From: Paraburkholderia youngii
GTDB lineage: Bacteria; Pseudomonadota; Gammaproteobacteria; Burkholderiales; Burkholderiaceae
Assembly: GCF_013366925.1 (NCBI RefSeq)
Contig: NZ_JAALDK010000003.1
Location: 1-64,000, forward strand
Direction: 5' to 3'
DNA length: 64,000 bases
The notes beneath the pieces are model-generated. The model was not told where the DNA came from. It made no database searches and saw nothing but the letters and a program-made list of their open reading frames with translations. Below are positions 7,573 through 16,914 of this stretch, one piece after another. The number at the start of each line of letters is the position of its first letter. The stretch's first letter is position 1. The position numbers were made by a program, and so were the translations under genes.

Positions 7573-8670
7573 ATGCGCGGCGCCGACACGTTCACCGAGA
7601 GTTTGTTTTCCGTACGCAAGCTGGACGACTTCGTGCCCAAGTCGCATCCGTTGCGTTCGATCCGCGTGATGGCGAACGAAGCGCTGGCGAAGATGGATCG
7701 ACTGTTCGCGGGGATGTACGAAGCTGACATAAAGGGTGGACGGCCGAGCATCGCGCCAGAGAAGTTGCTGCGAGCCATGCTGATCCAGATCCTTTACAGC
7801 ATCCGCTCGGAGCGCCAACTCATGGAGCAGGTGCAGTACAACCTGCTGTTTCGCTGGTTCATCGGCCTGGCCATGGATGACGAGGTGTGGGTGCCCACGG
7901 TCTTCACGAAGAACCGGGAGCGTCTGATCAAGCACGATGCCGTGATCGAATTCTTCAACGCCGTAGTGGCCATCGCCGAGAAGAAGTGCCTGCTCTCGGG
8001 GGAGCATTTCAGCGTGGACGGCACGTTGATCCAGGCGTGGGCCGGACACAAGAGCTTCGCACGCAAGAACGGTGACGATCAGGACAACGATGGTAGCGGC
8101 GCGGGCGACTTCAAGGGCGAGAAACGCAGCAACGAGACACATCAGTCGAGGACCGATCCAGATGCGCAGCTCTATCGCAAAGGCAAAACGGCCAGCGAAT
8201 TGCGGTACATGGGCCATACGCTGACCGATAACCGGCACGGCCTGGTGGTCAATGCGCGCGTGACACGCGCCGACGGGCATGCAGAGCGTGAAGCCGCCAA
8301 GATCATGATCCACGACGCGCGGCAAGCGGCAGAGGATCCGAACGTAGAAATTACGTTGGGTGCAGACAAGGGTTACGACGCTCAGGAATTCATCGAGGCG
8401 TGCCAACAGATGAAGGTCACACCGCACGTTGCGCAAAACACCTCGGGGCGACGTTCGGCAGTGCCCGATACGATTGCCTCGAGCGCGGGCTACGCCATTT
8501 CGCAGCAAAAGCGGAAGTTGATCGAACAAGGTTTCGGCTGGGCCAAGACCGTAGGGCGCATGCGCCAGGTGATGGTGCGCGGCTTGAAGAAGGTGGACCA
8601 GATGTTCGTGTTGAACATGACGGCCTATAACCTCGTGCGCATGCGACCCCTGGCACAAATCCGCCCATAG
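7573..8670 (+). CDS. IS5-family transposase (365 aa)
   Basis: A complete DDE transposase. It starts at an ATG with a ggag ribosome site (ctggagatcATG). The N-terminus has the IS5 DUF772-type pattern GRPSIAPEKLLRAMLIQILY. The first catalytic Asp is in EHFSVDGTLIQAW, the second in TLGADKGYDAQEF, and the Glu region is KLIEQGFGWAKTVGRMRQ. The element's exact ends were not found; they should lie near 7370-7570 and 8671-8800. It belongs to a different IS5 subgroup from the other IS5 copies in this window. Confidence 0.88.
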   Translation: MRGADTFTESLFSVRKLDDFVPKSHPLRSIRVMANEALAKMDRLFAGMYEADIKGGRPSIAPEKLLRAMLIQILYSIRSERQLMEQVQYNLLFRWFIGLAMDDEVWVPTVFTKNRERLIKHDAVIEFFNAVVAIAEKKCLLSGEHFSVDGTLIQAWAGHKSFARKNGDDQDNDGSGAGDFKGEKRSNETHQSRTDPDAQLYRKGKTASELRYMGHTLTDNRHGLVVNARVTRADGHAEREAAKIMIHDARQAAEDPNVEITLGADKGYDAQEFIEACQQMKVTPHVAQNTSGRRSAVPDTIASSAGYAISQQKRKLIEQGFGWAKTVGRMRQVMVRGLKKVDQMFVLNMTAYNLVRMRPLAQIRP

Positions 8671-8838
8671 TGGCTGGAAAAGGCGGCAATGAGGCCAGAA
8701 GCCGGCCTCACAGTGCTTTAAAAAGGTTGATGCGCGTTGAAATTGCACAATGCGAAAGATTTAGCGACGGTGGGCGCTCAAATCGTGGAAGGCCGATTCC
8801 GGGCGGGGGTATTTCCGCATCCTGCTAGAGAATGAAAG

Positions 8839-8939
8839 GGACTTCCCCGTCCCGAGGCTGCGGCGGAAGCCGCGAGTCGGCATCAATGTGCCAGGATGAA
8901 GTTGCGAACGTTCATCGACACCAGCGAGAGGGGAAGTCC
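8839..8939 (+). ncRNA. Candidate 5' bridge/seek RNA region of the IS110 element
   Basis: The stretch between the left border and the transposase start is closed by a perfect 10-bp inverted repeat: ggacttcccc at 8839-8848 pairs with ggggaagtcc at 8930-8939. Inside lies a hairpin gcggc-ggaa-gccgc (8860-8873) with a GNRA-type loop. IS110-group elements are known to encode a structured guide RNA in the 5' noncoding end. The position and the folding fit, but transcription and guide loops are not shown. Confidence 0.4.
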
Positions 8940-9965
8940 ATGGCTATTATCACTGTCGGAATCGATCTTGCCAAGAATGTATTTGCCGTTCACGGTGTGG
9001 ACGAGACCGGTAAGGCGATGCTGATCAAGCCGCGTGTTCCGCGCGATCAGCTGGCGACGTTGATCGCACAGTTGCCTGCGTGCCTCATTGGCATGGAAGC
9101 GTGCTCCGGCGCGCATCACTGGGCCCGCATGTTCCAGCGGCACGGCCATACGGTCAAGCTCATGGCGCCCAATCTTGTCGCGCCTTATCGCATGTCGGGC
9201 AAGCGCGGCAAGAACGACGCGGCGGATGCTGCTGCAATCTGCGAAGCGGTGACGCGCCCGAGCATGCGTTTTGTGCCGCTGAAGGACGAACATCAGCAGG
9301 CAACGCTTTGCCTGCATCGGACACGACAAGGTTTCGTCGAAGAGAGGACAGCGACCTACAACCGGTTGCGAGGCCTGCTCTGGGAATTCGGCGTGGTGCT
9401 GCCACAGAGCCCGGACAAATTGCGCAGGTACATCACGGAACATCTGGACACATTGCCTGGCTGGGCAAAGCGCAGTATCAGCGATCTGCTTGAGCATGCC
9501 GGCCATATCGAGGATCGCCTGCTCGAATACGACCGTGCGATCGCTGAGATCGCGCGTGAGGACGCGCGTAGCAAGAGGCTGATGCAGTTGCGCGGCATCG
9601 GCCCAACCACGGCAAGTGCGCTGCTCGCCAGTATTGGTGCCGGGCACGACTTCAGAAACGGCCGACAGGTGGCAGCCTGGATCGGACTTACGCCCGGTCA
9701 ATATAGCAGCGGCGGTAAGGCGCGGCTGGGCAGCATTACGAAAGCAGGTGACGCCTATCTGCGCGGCCTGCTGGTCAACGGTGCCCGCGCTGTCATTGCT
9801 AACCTCGGCGAGAAACAGGATCGCTTCAGCCGATGGGCCCGAACCCTAGTCGAGCGCCGGGGCTACTGGCGGGCAGCCATCGCGATAGCCGCAAAGAACG
9901 CGAGATTGGCGTGGGCTGTGCTGAAATATGGTGATGACTTCAAGCTCGAACCAGTGGCAGACTGA
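8940..9965 (+). CDS. IS110-family transposase
   Basis: A 341-residue protein. The N-terminal DEDD (RuvC-like) domain shows ITVGIDLAKNVFAVHG, then CLIGMEACSGAHHW, then KRGKNDAADAAAICEA. The C-terminal Transposase_20 part has LRGIGPTTASALLASIG and AWIGLTPGQYSSGGKARLGS, which includes the conserved serine region. The ATG at 8940 follows a strong ribosome site (gagaggggaag); the open frame extends 36 codons upstream but would cover the structured 5' stretch. The gene looks intact, so the element may be active. Confidence 0.9.
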   Translation: MAIITVGIDLAKNVFAVHGVDETGKAMLIKPRVPRDQLATLIAQLPACLIGMEACSGAHHWARMFQRHGHTVKLMAPNLVAPYRMSGKRGKNDAADAAAICEAVTRPSMRFVPLKDEHQQATLCLHRTRQGFVEERTATYNRLRGLLWEFGVVLPQSPDKLRRYITEHLDTLPGWAKRSISDLLEHAGHIEDRLLEYDRAIAEIAREDARSKRLMQLRGIGPTTASALLASIGAGHDFRNGRQVAAWIGLTPGQYSSGGKARLGSITKAGDAYLRGLLVNGARAVIANLGEKQDRFSRWARTLVERRGYWRAAIAIAAKNARLAWAVLKYGDDFKLEPVAD

Positions 9966-10292
9966 CTCCGATTCGAGGCTGTCGGCCAACCTGCAACGGG
10001 AAACGGGCGCAGACATCATGAGCACATAGAAACGATCACTTTGCACTGCCAGCGGTGATGTGAAGCGGGTTGGACCCGCGCGGAGCGTACCTGAATAACA
10101 CGGCGGGGATATCCATTCCCGGCTAGAGAATGAGGCCTCTGCGCGCGTCTTTCATCAGGGTCCGGACCATTGGTCCAACATGACCGGTTGTAGAACCGCA
10201 GTCCTTCACCTTCTCACACGCACCAGCGCGGCATTGCAGCATGTATCAACAGCGAACCTCGATTGAGCTTGTGCTCAACGGGGAAGCCCTTG

Positions 10293-11150
10293 TAGCGTGT
10301 TAGGAACTTTGAAGTACTGACACGGCGTGGACAAGCATGAGCATTGCGAAGACGAAATGAAGCCCAGCGAGAGTTTCGGGGAGCCGTTCATAGTCACGTG
10401 CGAGACGCCGGAAACGGTTGAGCCAGCCAAAGCTGCGCTCGACCACCCACCGGCGGGGGAGCAGAACGAAACCCTTTCGTTTCTTCGAGTTTGATCGCCT
10501 GAAGGTCAATGCCCTCGTCGAACGCAGCCTGCGCTGGCTCTTTGCCCGTGTATCCCTGATCGGCAAATGCCACCTTGACCGTTCGTCCCGTTACCTGCTG
10601 GACCTGCCGCGCAAGCTCCGCTACCTGTGCGCGCTCCTGTTCATTGGCTGGGGTCACGTGCACCGCCAGCAACTGTCCCAACGTGTCTACTGCAATATGT
10701 ACCTTACTACCGCGCTTGCGCTTATAACCGTCATAACCCGCACGCGGGCCGCTCTCGCAGGTCGACTGTATCGTGCGGCCATCGAGGATGACCGCGCTGG
10801 GCTGTCCCCGACGGCCCTGTGCCACGCGTATCACCGAGCGCAGGTCACTCACCATGCTCTCAAAGCAGCCAGCCTGCAACCAGCGTTGAGTCTGCTGATA
10901 CACCAGCTCCCACGGCGGGAAATCATTGGGCAGCATCCTCCACGGCGCGCCGGCACGAGCCATCCAGCGCAATGCATCAAACATGTCGCGCAGTTCGTAT
11001 TTGCGCTGGGGCGCGTCAACGTCCATCAGCGTCAGATACGGCGCCGCGAAACTCCATTCCTCATCCGACACATCAGTCGGATACCCTTTGCGGTCCGTTG
11101 TTTTCATCCCGCCAGGATACCAGGTCTCAATCGAAGTTCCTAACACGCTC
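10293..11150 (-). mobile_element. IS5-type element, copy 1 (transposase frameshifted)
   Basis: The ends carry inverted repeats agcgtgttaggaactt (from 10294) and its complement ending at 11149. The element is nearly identical to the copy at 43925-44787 but in the opposite orientation. It differs by a 2-base loss in a run of A and a 3-base loss near the transposase C-terminus. No clear target duplication was seen, and the left tip differs by one base from the other copy. Confidence 0.85.
10300..11107 (-). pseudogene. IS5-type transposase, frameshifted copy
   Basis: The protein starts MKTTDRKGYP at 11107 and follows the intact copy at 43968-44780 until [12 protein letters not shown]. There gaaacgaaaggg replaces gaaacgaaaaaggg, so two A residues are missing and the frame shifts. 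The rest ([20 protein letters not shown]) continues in another frame to 10300. This C-terminal part holds the conserved Glu of the DDE triad, so the product should be inactive unless ribosomes slip at the A run. Some IS5 relatives use programmed frameshifting, but the other copy is a single open frame, so mutation is more likely. Confidence 0.85.
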
Positions 11151-11255
11151 TAAGTGTTCACGAGAAATTGACTTGAAATTTGCAGCCATAGCCGGATAGC
11201 AGCTCGGCGAGTGGCTTTGTCCGGATGGGTACGAGTTCCCGTGCTATGGACGCGA

Positions 11256-11500
11256 CTATGCCTTTTTGACGCAAACCGGTTTGAAGGCGTTCCACCGGTT
11301 CAGCAGGTTGGCGATGATTACGCCATCGCCTTCCTGCGACGCAAGCTCCTGCGTCAGCAGGGCGCTCGCCGATGCAGCGCTTGATGCGCGAGATCTGCGC
11401 CTCGACCAGCGAGCGCACACCGTAGCCGTATTTCTTGTGAAATGCATAGATGCCTTTGTCCTCGATGTATCTGACGATCTGGTCATGCCTGCGGGTTCGC
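11256..11500 (-). pseudogene. C-terminal remnant of a DDE transposase
   Basis: The minus strand encodes a transposase tail split over two frames. One frame gives VRSLVEAQISRIKRCIGER and the other continues TQELASQEGDGVIIANLLNRW to the stop at 11256. The pattern of a regular helix followed by NLLNRWNAFKPVCVK is that of IS4/IS5-type transposase ends. The N-terminal part is missing because the IS6-type element begins at about 11545. It has no intact product. Confidence 0.6.
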
Positions 11501-11544
11501 TCCTCGCCGTGTCCGACAGCGTGAGCTGGCGGTGGGATGACGGG

Positions 11545-12374
11545 GGCACTGTCACGTTGGCGAGGTAGTCACGTAAGATGTCACGATGAAGAAAAGAAAA
11601 TCGCTTTGTCACGGCCACCGGTTCCCGGCGGCAATCATTAGTCTCGCGGTTCGGTGGTATTTCCGGTTCCAACTTGGCCTGCGTGATATTGAAGAACTGC
11701 TGTTCGAGCGCGGTGTCGTTGTCAGTTACGAGACGATCCGCCGCTGGTGCGACAATTCGGCGCGGGCTTCGCACATCGCGTCAAGGCTGCTCGCCGCAAG
11801 CCTGGGCGCACATGGCATCTGGACGAAGTCTTCGTTACGTTGCGCGGTGAGCCTTATCTGCTCTGGCGGGCAGTCGACCAGCACGGCGCCGAACTCGACA
11901 TCCTGCTGCAGAAACATCGCGATAAGGCCGCAGCAAAGCGCTTCTTCAACCGCGTGCTGGCCGCCTGTGCCGACGCGCCACGAAGGATTGTCACCGATCA
12001 ATTGCGCAGCTATCCGGCCGCGAAGGCCGAAATTCCCGAACTGGCAAACATCCAACACGTCTTCGTCAAGGCTGCGGCCCGGGTGAACAACCGTGCCGAA
12101 AACAGCCATCAGCCTACGCGTGAGCGCGAACGCCGGATGCGTGGTTTCCGCGATCCTGGTCGCACACAAGCGTTCTTATCGAGCTTCGGTCCGATTCGCC
12201 AGCACTTCGCGCTCAAGCGACATTTACTGCGTGCCTCACTCTATCGCAAACAGCTCGCCGCACGCTTTGCCGGCTGGCATCGCTTCACTGGGCTCACCCA
12301 GGATCCGTCCAATTTCTGAGCAAATCTACCTCCTGTGCGCTCTTGCGTCTCGTATACCTTAACGTGACAACGCC
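11545..12374 (+). mobile_element. IS6-family element (broken transposase)
   Basis: The candidate ends are ggcactgtcacgtt at 11545 and the imperfect complement aacgtgacaacgcc ending at 12374. The total of about 830 bp is the usual size for an IS6-type element. No 8-bp target duplication was found between 11537-11544 and the bases after 12374. It lies between a transposase tail and the aldehyde dehydrogenase gene. Confidence 0.65.
11586..12319 (+). pseudogene. IS6-family transposase, frameshifted
   Basis: The N-terminal helix-turn-helix is clear (WYFRFQLGLRDIEELLFERG, then VSYETIRRWCD). The frame breaks near 11754, where one base is missing after gacaa, and the protein continues in the next frame as FGAGFAHRVKAARR. 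The catalytic part is all there: Asp in RTWHLDEVFVTLRG, Asp in RIVTDQLRSYPAA, and Glu in NNRAENSHQPTRERER. Restoring one base would give a full-length protein of about 243 residues. As it stands the gene is inactive. Confidence 0.82.
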
Positions 12375-12442
12375 GTTTGATGGTTTGCCTTGGCCTACGG
12401 GCCTTACATTCTGCGAAGGGCTCACGACCTCTACGGCGGTGA

Positions 12443-13876
12443 TCAGCTTTTGATCGTGACGGCTTTGGTAACCAAGTAAGGTTCCAACGCCTCGCAACCG
12501 CCTTCCGAACCGTAACCGGAATCCCCGACGCCGCCAAACGGCATTTCAGGCCACGGCGTAGCGCCCTGATTAATCCATAGCATTCCGACATTCAAACGTT
12601 GCGAAAGCTGATGTACGCTCTTCACGCAATTCGTGAATGCGTATCCCGCAAGTCCATAGGGAAGCCTGTTCGCTTCTGATATTGCTTCGTCGAGATCATC
12701 GAATCCTCGTATCGCAGCGACAGGGCCAAAAGGCTCCTCATTGAAGATTGCGGCGGTTAATGGCACATCGGAAAGCACCGTAGGCGCGAAAAAATTGCCT
12801 CGATCGCCGATCCGGTTTCCACCCGTCAACAACTTGGCTCCAGACTCACGTGCGTTGCTCACGACCTCTTTTATGGCCGCCAAGCGACGCTTATTTGCCA
12901 ATGGCCCTAGCGACGTGCTTTTTTCGAGACCGTCACCTACTTGCAACTGTTCGGCATAGGCGACCATCGCAGCCTCGAACGATCCGCGCAAGCTGTTATG
13001 GACGAGGAATCGCGTGGGCGAAATGCAGACCTGTCCCGCGTTTCTGAATTTTACGGCACCTAAAACTTTCGCAGCTTCCTCGACGTCAGCGTCTGCAGCG
13101 ATGATCACCGGCGCATGACCGCCCAGCTCCATCGTCGTCCGTTTCATATGTCGGCCGGCCAGACTGGCCAGTTGCTTGCCGATAGCCGTTGATCCTGTGA
13201 ACGTGACCTTTCGAACTGCTGGATGAGAAACAAGAAACTCAGAAACTTCCGCAGGATTCCCGAAGACCAGGCCTAAAACGCCCCGAGGAACGCCAGCGTC
13301 CGCAAATGCCCGAATAAGCGACGCCGGCGAGGCGGGCGTCTCTTCGGGCGCTTTCACAATGAAAGAGCAGCCCGTGGTAAGCGCGGCCGATAGTTTCCGA
13401 ACGATCTGATTAACCGGAAAGTTCCAGGGCGTAAAGGCTACGACCGGTCCGACCGGTTCCTTCAGCACCAGTTGTTGAACATTCTGACTTCGCGATGGAA
13501 CGACGCGTCCATAGACGCGCAAGCCTTCATCTGCGAACCATTCGATGATCTCTGACGCCGACAAGACTTCCGCCCGCGCTTCACCAAGCGGCTTTCCCTG
13601 CTCTTGCGTTAGGAGGGAAGCAATGGTCTCGACGCGCTCCCGCAGGAGCATTGCCGCGCCTCTCATCATCCTCGCTCTTTCAACCGCTGCGACGTTGCGC
13701 CATTCAGCGAAACCCGCTTCTGAAGCGGATGCAGCACGTTCAAGGTCCTCCTTTGCCGCGCAGGCGACCACGCCAATCCTTTCGCCGGTCGAAGGGCTGA
13801 TCACATTGATGGTCGCTCCATCAAGTGCATCACACCAACTTCCGTTAATGAAAAGCTTGGTATTTGAATAGGTCAT
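12443..13876 (-). CDS. NAD(P)-dependent aldehyde dehydrogenase, succinate-semialdehyde type
   Basis: A 477-residue aldehyde dehydrogenase, the usual length for the GabD-like branch. It shows [19 protein letters not shown] (active-site Asn), [10 protein letters not shown] in the NAD-binding fold, the catalytic Glu in TMELGGHAP and the catalytic Cys in [11 protein letters not shown]. Another conserved stretch, [10 protein letters not shown], comes near the end. It would oxidise a semialdehyde to the acid in the cytoplasm. It is the most downstream gene of a minus-strand group with cupin, nitroreductase, flavin reductase and LLM oxygenase, which suggests that it finishes the breakdown of an aldehyde released there. 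The exact substrate cannot be told. Confidence 0.88.
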   Translation of the reverse strand: MTYSNTKLFINGSWCDALDGATINVISPSTGERIGVVACAAKEDLERAASASEAGFAEWRNVAAVERARMMRGAAMLLRERVETIASLLTQEQGKPLGEARAEVLSASEIIEWFADEGLRVYGRVVPSRSQNVQQLVLKEPVGPVVAFTPWNFPVNQIVRKLSAALTTGCSFIVKAPEETPASPASLIRAFADAGVPRGVLGLVFGNPAEVSEFLVSHPAVRKVTFTGSTAIGKQLASLAGRHMKRTTMELGGHAPVIIAADADVEEAAKVLGAVKFRNAGQVCISPTRFLVHNSLRGSFEAAMVAYAEQLQVGDGLEKSTSLGPLANKRRLAAIKEVVSNARESGAKLLTGGNRIGDRGNFFAPTVLSDVPLTAAIFNEEPFGPVAAIRGFDDLDEAISEANRLPYGLAGYAFTNCVKSVHQLSQRLNVGMLWINQGATPWPEMPFGGVGDSGYGSEGGCEALEPYLVTKAVTIKS

Positions 13877-13962
13877 TTAACTACCTTCTATCATAGTGCA
13901 GCTCAACGGGACTTTGCGAAGACGCTTCGCGAGTCAACTTTCGACGTCGTTGGTGACACTTC

Positions 13963-14331
13963 TCAGGTGAGAAGCACGTATATTTTTCGCACTGCCTCGG
14001 TGACTCTCAAGGTTCCTGAGTAGCCGGCGGGGATAACGCCCGTGTCGCCCTTAGAGAATTCAGTCTGCGGTGTGGTTTCGCTCTCGAGCGAGAAGGTACC
14101 CTCCAGGACGTGGAAGATCTCGTTTCGGTTTGATGGATAGACGAACTTCCAGGCGCCAACCTCTGCCTCCCAGAAACCGACACCCGGACGTGATGGTTCA
14201 AAGTCCACCAAAGGACGGCTGATTCTCTTCGGCTTACCAGTGATAAGCATTTCGTCAGCCGGATAGGTCAAATTCTCCTGCAGCTGGGTCGGGTCGATCT
14301 TACAAATCCGTTGAAAATTCAACTGTTCCAC
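13963..14331 (-). CDS. Cupin-domain protein
   Basis: A 122-residue single-domain cupin. The fold motifs include GAWKFVYPSNRNEIFHVLEG and FSKGDTGVIPAGYSG. I chose the GTG at 14331 because a strong ribosome site (taggaga) precedes it. The longer frame reaching 14622 would overlap the nitroreductase gene and lacks similarity. Members of this Cupin_3-like family often act as isomerases or bind small acids. It sits between the nitroreductase and the aldehyde dehydrogenase. Confidence 0.75.
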   Translation of the reverse strand: MEQLNFQRICKIDPTQLQENLTYPADEMLITGKPKRISRPLVDFEPSRPGVGFWEAEVGAWKFVYPSNRNEIFHVLEGTFSLESETTPQTEFSKGDTGVIPAGYSGTLRVTEAVRKIYVLLT

Positions 14332-14518
14332 AGTTTCTCCTAGTAAAAACGCTCTTACGTTGGGCATATCATAAGGCAACGCGTATGAGTTGGCGCGTGC
14401 GCCCCTCGCTGGCACCTTCGTGCTTAGCAGCTGACAGCAGGCCTGCACGCCGCCGCATGCAAACTCACATGGCCCGACGAGCGCGCAGGCATGACGGAAA
14501 ATGGCGTTTCTAAAACAG

Positions 14519-15127
14519 TTATGTTCCGTCAACAAAACGTCCTTCCCCCGCCATGTCGACCAGTGGTCGACGGTTACTCGGCACCTCCTTTGCCTGGAGA
14601 AAATGCGGAAGTAGCGCAGCATCCCCAGATTGGCCCAGTGCTACACAGACTTCGATTGAAAAATCGTCTGGAATGCTTAGGTCGCTACGGATGAGGTCCC
14701 TGTTGATCCCTGCAAGAGCATGGGCGCCCCACCCTAGGAGGCTAGCTTGTAACGCAAGAAATGCCCAAGCAACTCCGGCATCAAATGAATGCGTAGGTAA
14801 CGAAAATTCCTCAACTCTCCCAGGGAGCCGAAACGTCTGTTTTGACAAAATCACAACGATCGCGGCGGCACGGACTGCCCAGGATCGGTTGAATTCGTTC
14901 AAAAACGAAAGAAACGAGACCCATTGATCTGTTTCACGACGGGCGTAAACAAACCGCCAGGGCTGAGAGTTATAAGAGGAAGGAGCCCAACGGGCGGCTT
15001 CGAGAATAGTGAGAAGGGCATGCTCATCGATAGCATCCAAAGTGAAGGCGCGAGGTGACCAGCACTCGACGAACTGCGAATGGATTGGAAAATCAGTGAT
15101 GCGAATTGTTTTTATACCCATAACCAA
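14519..15127 (-). CDS. Nitroreductase-family protein
   Basis: A 202-residue protein of the FMN-dependent nitroreductase fold. The FMN-binding N-terminal phrase is RWAPSSYNSQPWRFVYARR. A central AGVAWAFLALQASLLGWGAH follows, and the C-terminal ALGQSGDAA is typical of the family. It would transfer hydride from NAD(P)H through FMN, but the substrate (nitro compound, quinone or other) cannot be read from sequence. The start may be MGIKTIRITDF, two codons in. It belongs to the same minus-strand group as the flavin reductase and oxygenase. Confidence 0.82.
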   Translation of the reverse strand: MVMGIKTIRITDFPIHSQFVECWSPRAFTLDAIDEHALLTILEAARWAPSSYNSQPWRFVYARRETDQWVSFLSFLNEFNRSWAVRAAAIVVILSKQTFRLPGRVEEFSLPTHSFDAGVAWAFLALQASLLGWGAHALAGINRDLIRSDLSIPDDFSIEVCVALGQSGDAALLPHFLQAKEVPSNRRPLVDMAGEGRFVDGT

Positions 15128-15269
15128 AGCTCGATAACGGTTTATTCAAATCAAAAAATGGATGCAACCTTTGAGAAGGACGTCTCAGCAGTCACGCCCG
15201 AATCCTACGTACTCGGAAAATCAATTGACACCGCCGGTTTCACTGCAGGGTTAGAAGGTCTTTGCGGAG

Positions 15270-16187
15270 TCATACATGAGGCCTACATGCTGCGGCCACC
15301 TCAGCCAACCATCGGTCACGACACTCCTTCATAAATGAAACAAATGTTCGTCCTACTTTCGACAACGGGCGAGATCTTGGGTATAGCAGTCCAACCCTGA
15401 AGGTAATGCAAGGGTCTACGAGACGAACATCGACCCGATCAAGGTACCCGTGAACACTGAAAGGATCGATAAAACCGACACCCATTCCCAATGCGGCCAA
15501 CTCACATGTCGAGTGCGAGAATGAGGTATCGATTCGCATGACACGGTGTATGTCTCGCGATTCGAAAAGGCGATCAACATGCGGCCGGGCTTGATAGTGC
15601 GCCGTGGTGGAGATAAACGTACGCCCTTCGAAATCCTCCGGCGAAAGCATCGACTTTTGCGCAAGCTGGTCCCCCTTCTTCATAACGGCGTAGTAGGGAA
15701 CATTACAGAATTCGTCTACTGAAAGGTCTTCGCGGTCGTAAGGCACTTCTGCAAGACCAAGATCGATTCCTTCCGTCGCAATCCAGTCCTCCACCTTCGT
15801 GGAGCTTTGAACATCCAGTGAGATATCAACGTCTGGATGAGCTTCACAAAAACGGGCTATGACCGCGGGCAAAAAAGTTATTCCTAGCGCCGGCATGCAT
15901 GCGATCGAGATGCTGCCTACGCGGAGTTTCCTCACATCAGCGGCAAGTTCCCCGATCCTTTGGTACGCACGGAATGTGTTCTCTACTTGCTCGTGGATCA
16001 TCCTTCCTTCAGGCGTCGGCACCAGCCTGCCAGCAGCGCGGTTGAACAATGTCACGCCGAGCTCCTTTTCGAGCTCGGTGATCAAGCGACTCACCGATGG
16101 CTGAGATAGCCCCAGTAAGTCCGCAGCACCGTTTACAGTGCCGACCATCATAGTCGTGCGGAATGCTTCAAGTTGCCGGATGTTCAT
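15270..16187 (-). CDS. LysR-family transcriptional regulator
   Basis: A 305-residue regulator beginning MNIRQLEAFRTTMMVGTVNG. The helix-turn-helix is complete (AADLLGLSQPSVSRLITELE), followed by the linker helix and a periplasmic-binding-like effector domain (VGSISIACMPALGITFLPAV). The frame is open 59 codons upstream, but this start fits the family. It lies between the nitroreductase and the flavin reductase, all on the minus strand, and probably controls this catabolic group in response to a small inducer. Confidence 0.88.
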   Translation of the reverse strand: MNIRQLEAFRTTMMVGTVNGAADLLGLSQPSVSRLITELEKELGVTLFNRAAGRLVPTPEGRMIHEQVENTFRAYQRIGELAADVRKLRVGSISIACMPALGITFLPAVIARFCEAHPDVDISLDVQSSTKVEDWIATEGIDLGLAEVPYDREDLSVDEFCNVPYYAVMKKGDQLAQKSMLSPEDFEGRTFISTTAHYQARPHVDRLFESRDIHRVMRIDTSFSHSTCELAALGMGVGFIDPFSVHGYLDRVDVRLVDPCITFRVGLLYPRSRPLSKVGRTFVSFMKECRDRWLAEVAAACRPHV

Positions 16188-16386
16188 AGTTTCGCAGTTG
16201 ATAGCCCGCTTTAAACAGCCATCATCTATGTTTCGGACCAGCATCGCAAGGATGTGCCGACCGTGGTGCTCGGACGGTCGGCCATTTCCCGTGGTTCGCG
16301 GCTGGCGCTGCTTAATCAAGATTCGGTCACGATGAGCGATTACACTGGCCGACAATCCGTTCAACTTAAAGCACCGGCGTCTGCGG

Positions 16387-16887
16387 TCAAATAGTCAGAG
16401 GCGCGCTCCGTGCAAAGCCGCGTTCGTGCCACAGAAGGCATCCCGCATCAGCGGTTTCATTAAATGCAATCTCTCGGATTACTCCAACGATGATGGAGTG
16501 GGTAAATCCGTCATGCTGATCACTGATTTCGCAGTCCAATGCAACCGTCGCATCAGCCAGGACCGGTGCACCAGTCACGAGAGATGCCCATTTGTTGGCT
16601 GTGAAGCGGGCTTGCCCTTTGGTTTTGCGAAATGTGTCAACGACCCCGCAGTGCGCTGTGGAGAGCAGATTTACGGCGAAACCCCCTGCTTTCAGGATCG
16701 CGTCGTGGGATGAAGCGCTCTTGTTCACGCAAACGATGACCGACGGCGGGTCGTCGGATAGACTGCATACCGATGTAGCGATGAGCCCGAACGGCTGTCC
16801 GTCGTGCTTTGCGGTAATAACCGTAACGCCGGCAGCGAACAGCGACATCGCCTGCTGGAAGTTGCCTCTGGAACCGATGGTTTGCAT
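16387..16887 (-). CDS. Flavin reductase (two-component monooxygenase partner)
   Basis: A 166-residue protein of the flavin-reductase-like (split-barrel FMN-binding) family. It shows FAAGVTVITAKHDGQPFGLI, then ATSVCSLSDDPPSVIVCVNK, then FRKTKGQARF and, near the end, HSIIVGVIREI. Such enzymes reduce FMN or FAD with NAD(P)H and hand the reduced flavin to a partner oxygenase. The LLM-type oxygenase gene ends 27 bases upstream of this start (16915), so the pair forms a two-component monooxygenase like NtaA/NtaB, SnaA/SnaB or DszA/DszD. The reductase acts in the cytoplasm. Confidence 0.85.
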   Translation of the reverse strand: MQTIGSRGNFQQAMSLFAAGVTVITAKHDGQPFGLIATSVCSLSDDPPSVIVCVNKSASSHDAILKAGGFAVNLLSTAHCGVVDTFRKTKGQARFTANKWASLVTGAPVLADATVALDCEISDQHDGFTHSIIVGVIREIAFNETADAGCLLWHERGFARSAPLTI

Positions 16888-16914
16888 TTGGTCACCTGCC
16901 TCGACTATGACGGA

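Larger units (their letters stand above)
8802..10133 (+). mobile_element. IS110-family element with candidate boundaries
   Basis: The transposase gene is flanked by two similar stretches of about 33 bases: 8802-8835 and 10102-10133. Both begin ggcgggg and end in the identical ctagagaatga (8825-8835, 10123-10133). IS110 elements lack long terminal inverted repeats, insert at specific sites and often show short direct similarity at their borders, so these stretches are the likely edges. The exact cut points are not resolved. The element sits right behind an IS5 element. Confidence 0.6.

Noticed and set aside
7384..8748. A 454-codon minus-strand open frame
   Set aside because: It lies antisense over the IS5 transposase gene, which has all DDE motifs and a ribosome site. 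The antisense frame has no family features.
10241..10292. A possible gene start (MYQQRTSIELVLNGEAL) cut by IS5 copy 1
   Set aside because: Only 17 codons are visible, with no ribosome site and no recognisable family. It could be the head of a gene lost by the insertion, but the evidence is too thin.
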